The notes under the pieces: generated by a model
Told to the model about the DNA's origin: nothing
What the model saw: the letters and a program-made list of their open reading frames with translations, nothing else
The model's database searches: none
Origin: Adineta vaga
Taxonomy: Eukaryota > Rotifera
NCBI GenBank assembly: GCA_021613535.1
Contig: CP075492.1
Span: 7,068,001-7,132,000 of the forward strand
Direction of reading: 5' to 3'
DNA length: 64,000 bases
Made by a program: the position numbers and the translations under genes
In this document: one piece after another, positions 11,669 through 23,779 of the stretch
How the letters are laid out: each line of letters opens with the position of its first letter
Position numbering within the stretch: position 1 is the first letter of the stretch

Positions 11669-13266
11669 TTATCGTCGCCAAAGTTTTAATACTTTATCTT
11701 TTCCACCACTAGCAACTTTTTGTCCATCAGGACTATAATCAACTGCATAGATTTCATCCGCATGACCGGGTAAATCGAAAAGAAGACAACGTTTTTCAAT
11801 ATTCCAAATTTTCAATGTACTATCAGCACTACCCGAAACAAGTAAACGAGAATCAGCTGACCAAGCTATTTGATAAACAGCTTGTACATGACCACGTAAT
11901 GTTGATAGAAAAGCACCAGTACGACTTGACCATAATTTAATCGATTTATCAAAACTAGCTGATGCTAATAGACGTGTATCTGGAGAAAATTTCACATCAT
12001 TGATTAATTGTTGATGACCTGTCATACGTGCTAAAGGTTTCTTATCCGTTTCAGGTTTCCAAAGATAAAGTGTAAAATCATCCGAACCAGATACTAATCG
12101 TTCACCACCATTAGTATCAAATAATTTATAAACTTTTTCATATCTTTCAAGTGCTAATGTTTGCAATGTTGTTTCATCAAGATCTTCATAATCATCGGAT
12201 GCACGTTCTTTCGATGGTTCATATGCACCCGTTCGTAAAACATAATCTGTTGATAATGCAAGTGTATTAACCCAATGTGCATGTCCTTCTAGTGTTCGAC
12301 AGAGAACACCATCTGTTGTACGCCAGACTTTGATTGTACGATCTTGTGATGCTGAATAGAGTAGATTTTGTCCACCCCATTTAATACATGTTACTGACGC
12401 TGTATGACCGCTGAGTGTAAGCATACATTTAAATAAATGTGTATCCCAAAGTTTAATTGTTGTATCTTTACTGCCCGATGCTAATAGACGACAACTACCA
12501 TTTAAATGTAATGGTTGCCAACTTAAAGAATTTATCCATTGACGATGACCAGATAATAATTTTGTACCTAGAAAATCGTAGTTAGTATTCAGATATCTAC
12601 GTGAAATCACAATCGAAAACTTCTATATGCCAAATAAATTGTCTCTTCTGGAAAGAAAAAAGAAAAAAAAAGATTCTATTTACCATGTTGTTTCCCTGTT
12701 GCACCAATCCATAAACCAATAAGTCCTTGTTTACATGATGATGCTACAATTTTCCCATTCGGTGCCCAACTTAAACATAATATCCAATGTTTATGTGCTT
12801 TACCATATTCATCAAATGGTGTTTGTGTATTCAAATCCCAAAATCGAACAGTCGTATCTCCACTACCGGATGCTAAAAGTCTTCCATTGGGACTAAATTG
12901 TAAAATGGTAATGGCTTCTAAATGTCCTTCAATTGTTGCCGTACATCGTTCAACTGGTATAACTTGAAATCGTGCTTTAGGAACACAAACAATATTTAAA
13001 GTTTTTTCAAACATTTGTTTATTTGTTTGTTCTTGAAAATATTTTTCTAATGATTCTTTTATTTCAATTTCATCAACATAAAATGAATAGGGAATGGCAT
13101 CATTGCTATCATTTGATGTCAATGCTTCTTGTGCTTGAGCAAGTCCATTAGCGACGCTATTCAATTGACGAAGATTGACCATTAAAGGTATTTCAACAGG
13201 TCCACCAAGTAAAGTTCCATTTTCAAGTTGAAACTGACTGAGAATTGCTTTATCTGATGATGACAT
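11669..13266 (-). CDS. NLE1: Notchless WD-repeat ribosome biogenesis factor
   Basis: NLE/Rsa4 family protein; the family binds pre-60S particles and is released by the AAA ATPase Rea1/MDN1. Exons 13266-12684 and 12567-11669 sum to 494 codons including the stop, against 485 aa in human. The N-terminal NLE/ubiquitin-like domain contains LLGGPVEIPLMV and the MIDAS-binding region. WD40 blades follow: LLASGSGDTTVRFWDL, LLASGSKDTTIKLWDT, LLYSASQDRTIKVWR, LVSGSDDFTLYLWKP, LLASASFDKSIKLWSS, LLVSGSADSTLKIWN, ending VASGGKDKVLKLWRR. I used the ATG at 13266; the open frame extends only two codons further, to a GTG. It lies 88 nt downstream of the one-TM microprotein on the same strand. Confidence 0.95.
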
Positions 13267-13354
13267 GATCACTTGATGAATAATTTTATACTTATATAAA
13301 ACAAAAAGAAAAGAATGATAAACAAAACTGAGGGTAAATTCGACTAAATTATCT

Positions 13355-13618
13355 CTATTTTAATTCTTTATTTCGTTTATTTTCTAAATAATTTTCAATA
13401 TCATTAATCATCAATTCTTTTTCACGTCGTTGCATTGCTTTTTTACCAAATAAAGAAAATAATAATCCACCAGTTATCCATAGAAGAGCATAGCGTGTAT
13501 TAGTATTTTTAATTATACGTTTAAATAATGTTGACCATGCTGTTTGAGTCGGCCTCTGTTGATGTGTTGTTTCCGGTTTATGTTGATTAATAATCGGTGA
13601 TGGATGAGTTCCTATCAT
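13355..13618 (-). CDS. small single-TM protein, unrecognised
   Basis: 87-aa protein with a polar, Pro/Gln-rich first half, one likely membrane segment (YALLWITGGLLFSLFG) and a basic/acidic helical tail ending KRNKELK. The architecture resembles mitochondrial inner-membrane microproteins, but I recognise no family. The minus strand shows a long T tract and CTAG (acceptor AG at 13629-13628) 10 nt before the ATG, as for the neighbouring genes. It sits between NLE1 and the PIGBOS1-like gene on the same strand, which supports it being a real cistron. Confidence 0.55.
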   Translation of the reverse strand: MIGTHPSPIINQHKPETTHQQRPTQTAWSTLFKRIIKNTNTRYALLWITGGLLFSLFGKKAMQRREKELMINDIENYLENKRNKELK

Positions 13619-13748
13619 CTTATCTATCTAGAAAAAAAAACCGAACATACGATTAAACAAAAGAACACATCATTTCGTAGTTTGTAATTTAAGATCTAAA
13701 AACAAAATAGAATTTATTTTTTCGAATCAAAATCATTGATGTCTATCG

Positions 13749-13997
13749 TCAAAGTACATTGCTCAAAGTGACGAAAGACATCGAATTATGAAAAATACCT
13801 CGTTCAGCTTCTGCTTGTCGTCTTGCTTGAATTTCTTTTAATGCTTCTCGTCTTTCAATCGCTTCTTTCGCTTGTTGAAGACCAGGCTTGAATGTATAAA
13901 CACCAGCTATAACACCAATAACACAAGCAACTGTAAAATCAAACCATGACATTCGTTTTCGAAAGGCAATATTAGGAATACGAAATCTAAAAGCCAT
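13749..13997 (-). CDS. PIGBOS1: PIGBOS1-like mitochondrial outer-membrane microprotein
   Basis: 82-aa ORF with an N-terminal basic stretch, a membrane helix (FTVACVIGVIAGVYTF) and then KPGLQQAKEAIERREALKE. The helix plus charged coil resembles human PIGBOS1 (54 aa; ...VLGIAGGVYIFQPVFEQYAK...), an ER-mitochondria contact microprotein. The last 15 codons may be intronic: a GT at the AEAER boundary pairs with TTTTTAG at about 13696, giving a short alternative end (DLKLQTTK). The minus strand shows TTTTATTTCAG 5 nt before the ATG, and the USB1 stop is 35 nt upstream. The family call rests on short similarity, so it is moderate. Confidence 0.5.
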   Translation of the reverse strand: MAFRFRIPNIAFRKRMSWFDFTVACVIGVIAGVYTFKPGLQQAKEAIERREALKEIQARRQAEAERGIFHNSMSFVTLSNVL

Positions 13998-14032
13998 TCT
14001 ATCTGAAATAAAACAAATTCACTTTTTTTGTA

Positions 14033-14983
14033 TTAAGATTTTGTTAAATGATAAACACGTTTGCCAGCTTTCAAACAAATATCATCAATAGGTATAATCA
14101 TTGAATTAGGTTGACATCGATATTGTTTAAAGACAGACTAAAAACAAAGAATTCATTTGTTCGTTCATAGTTATAAAACTTATCGAATAGAAAATGTGGT
14201 TTGTATTCGAAGAAAGGTATTATTTTATTCTACAGGTATTGTTTGGAAGTGTACTTACCTGACATTTCTCTTTCCAATCATGTGGTAGTTTTTCTTCTCG
14301 ATTTTTATGAGTTGAACATCCAAAACTGACATGAAAACATGGATTCTAAAACAAAACGATTGATCGAACGAGAAAAAAACAAGAAATTACTTCATAATAA
14401 CATGGATATCGATGTTCATTGAGTATTTTATCAATAATTTCTACTAATCGTGAAAACTGTCGATGTTGATCTAGAGTAAATACTAGAAACGATCTATAGC
14501 AAGAAAATCTATGTTAATTAAACACTCGAATATTTTTTACTTATACATACGTTGATCCATCTTCATTGTTTAATATCGTTACGTCTTCAACATGCGTAGA
14601 AAATCTATTCATTGATATAGCTAATTCATTTTGAATATTTTTTCGAATCGATTCAATATGATGAAAACGAACAGGAAATGTTTTGGATAAACTTATGTGT
14701 AATTCTCCCAAACGTTTCCAAATTTCCGTCTTCTCATTAAAAATATCGATGACATCATCAATCATTGTATCTATATACGATGAACAATCCACTAAAAAGA
14801 GTAAAAAATCGTCATTTTTTTTATTTTCATAATTCTATCAAAATGTTTACCAAATGCATAAATCGCTAAGGCCCAATTTCCTTCTTCATGAGCAAATAAT
14901 CTCACTCGATCATTTTGATTTTGTTCAGTTGATACACGTTCTTCATTTTCTGATTCCGAAGAACTATATAACACAAGACTCAT
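14033..14983 (-). CDS. USB1: U6 snRNA phosphodiesterase USB1
   Basis: 2H-superfamily exoribonuclease that trims the U6 3' end. Exons 14983-14851, 14791-14551, 14493-14391, 14345-14259 and 14137-14033 sum to 223 codons including the stop, with consistent phases. Both catalytic HxS motifs are present: LHISLSKTFPVRFHH and CFHVSFGCS. The family block RVRLFAHEEGNWALAIY is near the N-terminus, and the start MSLVLYSSSESENEE matches the acidic N-terminus of human USB1. An in-frame ATG at 15031 would add 16 residues; 14983 fits the family better. The protein is shorter than human (265 aa), mainly before the catalytic fold. It is divergent from CUL1 across about 185 nt. Confidence 0.92.
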
Positions 14984-15167
14984 TTCTTTGGAAGAAAAAT
15001 AAAAACTCCTATACTTTTTTCCTGAAGACAAAATCTTATTCGTTTGAAATTGTCCAATGAAAATCGTTGTTGTTGTCCTCCATTTTTATTTCGCAACCAA
15101 AGAGAGTAAAGAAGGAAGCAAGAAAAAAGCTAGAGCAGCTGATTACTTTTATTTTTTTTTCATTCAA
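14984..15167. promoter_or_regulatory. shared divergent promoter of USB1 and CUL1
   Basis: Only about 184 nt separate the two start codons, so both promoters must overlap here. No TATA box is evident. The stretch is inferred from gene positions alone. Confidence 0.4.
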
Positions 15168-18477
<3,310 letters not shown>

Positions 18478-19057
18478 CCTTGATGAAAACAAATATGTCT
18501 ACACAATTTTTTGTTGTTGTTTATTATGCATTGTGTGCGTGTGTATATCCTTCTATCTGTATGGCTTACATAATCTTTGCATTAATAACACAAAGAAATA
18601 TTATCTTTATTATGAATCCAAAACGTTTTTTTTTCCTCTCGAATATTGTCGTATAGATATATTTAATAGGCTCAACTCTCGATGTTGTATAAAATAATGT
18701 GCTATTTCTTTCTTTTTCTGTGGGTTGTCACATTTTATTTCTTTTCTTTGTCTCTTTTTGCTGTCTTACGACGCCTAACTCATATAAAAATCATTCTGGA
18801 ATATTCTGTTAATGAATCCGTTTGTTTTTTCAATCAAACACAGATCGAATCGATCTTTTTATTGGTTGTTTTCATGACGAATGATCGTAAAATCGGTTTT
18901 TATTGAAACTCATTCATGTGTCGGTGTCGAGAGAGTAAAAGCAAAAACAAACAAATATTCGGACATATATAGTTCTCGTCACATAGTAATTAAAAGAGAT
19001 TCTTTAAAAATGTAGTTTTACTATTGTAAAAACACGATTTCAGCTGACAATTATGCA
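18478..19057. other. intergenic spacer at the edge of the conserved block
   Basis: About 580 nt, T-rich on the + strand, with no credible gene. A 74-codon hydrophobic ORF at 18682-18906 looks like low-complexity noise. Confidence 0.6.
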
Positions 19058-19697
19058 GTGAATAACAAAAATCATTATTGTTTAAATTTCTTTTTAAAAC
19101 CTCCATCAATTGAACTAACGAAACAATGTCAAGTTTGTTTTGATGAAAAATCCGAAGAAGACTTTCGACCAAATTACAATCGTCAATGTAGTCATACTAA
19201 ACGTCAAATGTGTACAGATTATGTTCGTTGTCCGGAATTGAATTGTGGCATGGATTTTATTGAGTTATAAGGATAAAGTTTTATTAGAAAAATACGAACG
19301 TTTTATGTTTCTTCGACAGTTGGAAACTATGCGAGTGTTTATTTGGTGTGCACATGGATGTGGAATGGGACAATTAAATGAAGGTGGAGATGAAAATAAT
19401 ATTGTTACATGTGCGAAATGCTCAGAAAGAATATGTTTTACACATAAAATACAGTGACATACAGATCTTACATGTTCAGAGTAAGTTTCTTTCTTGAATA
19501 ATTACGAAATATAAAAAGCTTCGTTTCTCTTTAAATTTCAGATATGATTCAGTTTATGATCGAGAACAACGAGCATCACAATCGTGGATTACTCAAAATT
19601 GCAAGAAATGTCCTAAATATTCTTTTAGAATAGAAAAAGCATCGGGATGTGGAATATGTTGATATGAATCTTCTTGTAAACATTATGCTGCTTTTTA
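19058..19697 (+). pseudogene. decayed RBR/RING-IBR zinc-finger gene
   Basis: Three pieces of an RBR-type E3 ligase can be followed. The first is a RING-like start (CQVCFDEKSEEDFRPNYNRQC...), the second an IBR-like part (FIWCAHGCGMGQLN...TCAKCSERICFTHK), and the third (CKKCPKYSFRIEKASGCGIC) lies after an apparent 50-nt intron. The reading frame shifts by one base near 19245-19268. TGA stops interrupt it at 19455-19457 (where RBR proteins carry a Trp before H-T) and at 19660-19662. No start or full-length C-terminus is visible. It is best read as a broken gene of a family often expanded in rotifers. Confidence 0.6.
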
Positions 19698-19966
19698 AAA
19701 ATGAAATAAATTAATTTGATTTAAAAAAATATAAGTGTATTTAATGAAACCCATAGGCTCGCATTCATTTGTATTCGAAAGTGACAAAAAACTAAAAACT
19801 CTTTCGTATCTATTATATCTTATCAACGAGCAAAAGAGTCATAACTTAACATCACGTTATCCACAACTTACAGTTGAAGTATGTGAAAGAGTTAAAATAA
19901 AATATCTGTATTTTCGTAACTACACTTCTTTTATAAGAAGAAAAAACATTAAACTTTACTATCAAA

Positions 19967-22225
19967 ATGGTTGGTAATCGAGGATTTATAATTATTATCA
20001 CGAGTTTTATTTGGTTAGTATGGTTGTCTATGGTTAATTCACATTCGAATGTACATTCACAATATACACGAAGAACATGGGATCAAGCGATTGCTATGGC
20101 GAAATCCTTTGTACAACAATTGAATTTAACAGAAAAATGCTCAATGACATCTGGTGTAAAAGGTCATTGTGCTGGTAATGTTTTGTCTATACCACGTCTT
20201 AACTTCACTGGTATGTGTTTTCAAGATTCACCATCAGGTGTTGGTGATGGAGTTCTTTATGCAACAGCTTTTGTACCTGGTATACAAACTGCAGCGACAT
20301 GGGATCGAGATCTATTTTACAAACGTGCTGTTGCCATAGGTAGAGAATTTTATGGCAAAGGTGTTCATTTTGCTTTAGGTCCAATGATGAATATTGATCG
20401 AAATGCTCGACATGGTCGAAATTGGGAAGGATTTGGTGCTGATCCTTATCTTTCGGGAGAAAATGCTTTCTTTTATATTCAAGGTGTTCAAGATCAAGGT
20501 GTAGTTGCAACAGCAAAACATTATATTTGTAACGAACAAGAAACCAATCGTATTTATGATCTACAAGACATTGGAAATAATATGCCAAATATGAATTACA
20601 TACGAAGTTATTCAGCTAATCTTGATGATAAAACTATGCATGAAATTTATCTTTGGCCATTTGCTTCGAGTGTTGCTGCTGGTGTTGGTTCTATTATGTG
20701 TTCGTACAATGAAGTAAATGGTACACCAGCTTGTCAAAATGATAAAACATTGAATAAGCTTTTGAAGGAAGAACTCGAATATCGTGGCAATGTTATGTCT
20801 GATTGGGGTGCAACTAAAACAGGTGTTCAATCAGCATTAGGAGGTTTAGATATCGATATGCCAGGTACTGACGGATTGATGGGTATTTCACTTGTTGAAG
20901 CAGTTCAAAAAGGAACAATTTCAGAAGAAAGAATTAATGATATGATTGTTCGACTTTTATCATCCTATTATCTTCTCGGACAAGATCAGGGATATCCAAC
21001 ACTCGATTTAGAACGAGATGTTCTGGGAGATCATTATAAAATTAATCGTCAAATCAGTACAGCAGGAATTGTCTTACTCAAAAATACAAATAATATTTTA
21101 CCATTCAATATTACTATGGATAAGAATTTTTTTATTTATGGTGACGCTGCAGGTCAATCTAGACAAGGTTTTGGTGCAGCAGGCTTAGCACAACATGGAG
21201 GAGCTATATATCAAGGTGGTGGTTCAGGCTATGTTGAACCAACTTATGCCATTGATCCTCTTACTGCACTTCTCTTAAAAAGTCGCGATGCACATCTTCA
21301 AATTAGATATGTTGCTGAACAATCTGATTATATTATTATTGAAAGTTCGTTCAAGTCTCGTGGTTTTTCCACAGCAAAATGTCTCGTTTTCATTAGTGCT
21401 TTTTCTTCCGAAGGATTCGATAGATTAGATTTACTTCCTTCAAATAATGGTGATCTATTAGTTAAAACTGTTGCTTCTCATTGTGCTAATACAATCGTTG
21501 TGATTAATAGTGTTTCACAACTGAATCTAGAAGCATGGATTGATCATCCAAATGTTACCGGTGTTGTTTGGTCAGGTATGCCAGCATCAGAATATGGGCC
21601 AGCTATTGTTGACGTTCTATTCGGTGATTATAATCCAGGTGGTAAACTTGTTTTTACATTAGCAAAGAAAAATTCTGATTATGGCACAGATATCACCTTA
21701 TCATTTAATTCTAATTATATTGAAGGTGTCTTCTTAGATTATCGTCATTTTGATAAAAATAATATTTCACCACGATATCATTTTGGTTATGGTCTTTCTT
21801 ATACAACGTTCTCATTCTCACAGCTTATTATTTCAAAAACAACAAAACATTATCAACATCAACAACAACAACAGCGAATGCGATCGTATGCTAATCCGGG
21901 TACATCAACACTCTATGAACCTATCTATGAGATAAGATTTACTGTAATCAATACGGGCAAAGTTTATGGTTCAGAAGTACCTCAACTTTATCTTGGATTT
22001 CCTTCAGAAGCAGAAGAACCACCCAAAGTATTACGTGGTTTTCAAAGAGTGTATCTAGCAGCAGGCGAATCGAAATCAGTCACATTAGTATTATTACAAA
22101 AGGATATTTCATACTGGAATGTGATCAATCAGAAATGGATAATTGCTTCGGGTAATTACACGGTTTTGATTTCAACATCTGCTAATAATGCTGACATTAA
22201 ACTTCAAAGTTTTTTTAAAATATAA
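19967..22225 (+). CDS. secreted GH3 beta-glucosidase/xylosidase, probably horizontally acquired
   Basis: Single-exon 752-aa glycoside hydrolase family 3 protein. An N-terminal hydrophobic signal segment is followed by the (beta/alpha)8 domain: CFQDSPSGVGDG, LGPMMNIDRNARHGRNWEGFG, ATAKHYICNEQE. The nucleophile aspartate is in NVMSDWGAT (about residue 279). The second domain has the acid/base-loop region SAFSSEGFDRLDL, and VWSGMPASEYG and DVLFGDYNPGGKLVFT follow. The C-terminal fibronectin-III-like domain has NTGKVYGSEVPQLYLGFP and PPKVLRGFQRVYLAAGES. A Gln-rich insert (about residues 630-645) lies before it. The sequence looks most like fungal/bacterial GH3 and lacks introns among intron-rich neighbours, so transfer is likely. 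It probably acts on plant or algal oligosaccharides outside the cell or in the gut. Confidence 0.92.
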   Translation: MVGNRGFIIIITSFIWLVWLSMVNSHSNVHSQYTRRTWDQAIAMAKSFVQQLNLTEKCSMTSGVKGHCAGNVLSIPRLNFTGMCFQDSPSGVGDGVLYATAFVPGIQTAATWDRDLFYKRAVAIGREFYGKGVHFALGPMMNIDRNARHGRNWEGFGADPYLSGENAFFYIQGVQDQGVVATAKHYICNEQETNRIYDLQDIGNNMPNMNYIRSYSANLDDKTMHEIYLWPFASSVAAGVGSIMCSYNEVNGTPACQNDKTLNKLLKEELEYRGNVMSDWGATKTGVQSALGGLDIDMPGTDGLMGISLVEAVQKGTISEERINDMIVRLLSSYYLLGQDQGYPTLDLERDVLGDHYKINRQISTAGIVLLKNTNNILPFNITMDKNFFIYGDAAGQSRQGFGAAGLAQHGGAIYQGGGSGYVEPTYAIDPLTALLLKSRDAHLQIRYVAEQSDYIIIESSFKSRGFSTAKCLVFISAFSSEGFDRLDLLPSNNGDLLVKTVASHCANTIVVINSVSQLNLEAWIDHPNVTGVVWSGMPASEYGPAIVDVLFGDYNPGGKLVFTLAKKNSDYGTDITLSFNSNYIEGVFLDYRHFDKNNISPRYHFGYGLSYTTFSFSQLIISKTTKHYQHQQQQQRMRSYANPGTSTLYEPIYEIRFTVINTGKVYGSEVPQLYLGFPSEAEEPPKVLRGFQRVYLAAGESKSVTLVLLQKDISYWNVINQKWIIASGNYTVLISTSANNADIKLQSFFKI

Positions 22226-22298
22226 TTGATCTATGATATCTTTTTTTCTTTCATATGTTCTGAATGTTTATTTAGAAGGATATATAGTAGAAAAAAAT

Positions 22299-22940
22299 TC
22301 AGACGTTTTGATTCGATATGGTATTAATGGATGTTGCTGCCATAAGATATTGTAAAAGTTGAAATGCACTAGAAATTACTGGTCCTGCCATTGAATCAGC
22401 AGAGAATTGTTCGAGAAGTCCCTCACCAAAATATAATTGACCTGAGACTAAAAAACTCAATCGGCATCTACCCACTGTCGGAGGTGGATTTCTCTTTTCA
22501 AGCCATGGTCCAATACAATCAACTACATTTTGACTAGCTTGAAATAGATTATGTATCAGTTTATCAGACTCTTCGGTTCGGTTCTCCCATATAATGACTT
22601 TTTCAGCTTGATTGATATAACGTACACTTCCATCCTGATAAGCAGCCAACGTATCTTGACCATGAGCAAATCGTATTTCTATAATTACTCCAAGAAGTTC
22701 TTTTTTACTAACAGACTGATTCATTTGCTGCAAACGATGATAGGCTAATAGTCGAAGACGACTTTCTACATTCGTATGCTGTGATAATTTTGTTAACTTT
22801 TCTGAATCTGGTGCATCTGATAGTACCAAATACCACGGATCTTCAGACGAACTATTACTTCTTTTGTATAAGTCTAATTGATCACAGAATAGAAGATTGT
22901 AAATATGATTGTTTGCATCTTGTTGGTACGGAACTGACAT
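22299..22940 (-). CDS. intronless orphan gene, bacterial-type hypothetical protein
   Basis: 213-aa single-exon protein with no signal peptide or membrane segment. Conserved-looking blocks include GVIIEIRFAHGQDTLAAYQDGSVRYI (split by eye), KVIIWENR, CIGPWLEKRNPPPTVGRCRLSFL and LYFGEGLLEQFSAD. The style (DGSVRYINQ, compact alpha/beta, no introns) recalls uncharacterised bacterial proteins, so horizontal transfer is suspected but not shown. It lies tail to tail with the GH3 gene, 73 nt away. An AG (22942-22941) directly abuts the ATG on the minus strand, as in other trans-spliced-looking genes here. I assign no function. Confidence 0.65.
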   Translation of the reverse strand: MSVPYQQDANNHIYNLLFCDQLDLYKRSNSSSEDPWYLVLSDAPDSEKLTKLSQHTNVESRLRLLAYHRLQQMNQSVSKKELLGVIIEIRFAHGQDTLAAYQDGSVRYINQAEKVIIWENRTEESDKLIHNLFQASQNVVDCIGPWLEKRNPPPTVGRCRLSFLVSGQLYFGEGLLEQFSADSMAGPVISSAFQLLQYLMAATSINTISNQNV

Positions 22941-23779
22941 CTAGACAGATGTTGGTGCTATAAAACAAAAGTATTAAAGAACTTTCAAATACATAGAAGT
23001 AACTCAGAATTATATTGATATTCATTGAGAGTCCGTTAGCAAAATTATACAAACATTAAAACAATATGTCAATTCTTTTTATCTATGAGAAAGTCACTTA
23101 GCATGTAATGGGCAGGATTTAATCTGTAATACTGACCGATAGATAATGTTTGTAGAAGAACCACAATTGGTGAAAATTTTTATGGAATATAGTCCCATAT
23201 ATAAAGGAGGGCAGAAAAGGAAGTGATTATACTACGGCAAAAACATGCTCTGTTGTATATTTTACTATGATTACCGAAGCGTGCACTATATTGCTGTTGA
23301 TGTAAACAGAGAAAATAACCACCATATTCATAGAGAATCGCTCAGATACATCATTGACTCTTTTATATAACGTCATTACTGTTTTCTAATTATTGTAAAT
23401 CAAAAGCAGCAAGGACAATATTGACATACCACTTTGTTAATCTTTTTTTTCTGTTTGCTTTATTTAACTACATAGAAAACAAGCAAAATCGAATAACTGA
23501 TAATTTCTTAGTTTATGCAAAAATAAAATGAACAGATCGCATGTTCAACAATGAAATTATTATACAAGTTATTTTTTATGTGCAAATTCGTGATGAAATA
23601 ACGATTGAATGTAAAAACACCGGAAAAATATCGACCATTTAATATGAAAAATAAAATATAGGGTATGATTTCAACATAGTATCAACAGTCTCATTCATAA
23701 AAACACATTCATATTCGCACCCTTCAGATGAATGAACGATCCTACATTTTCTGATTCAATGTCAGGAAACCGCTCTGCA
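22941..23779. other. intergenic region
   Basis: About 840 nt upstream of the orphan gene and downstream of the mucin-like gene. A TATAAA-like run followed by a purine-rich stretch lies at about 23197-23220 on the + strand but faces no gene. Nothing else seen. Confidence 0.5.

Noticed and set aside
18682-18906. Hydrophobic + strand ORF after CUL1
   Set aside because: T-rich sequence gives Phe/Leu/Val by chance; no start context or homology.
20205-20830. Minus-strand ORFs opposite the GH3 gene
   Set aside because: Antisense shadows of a strongly conserved coding exon; no motif of their own.
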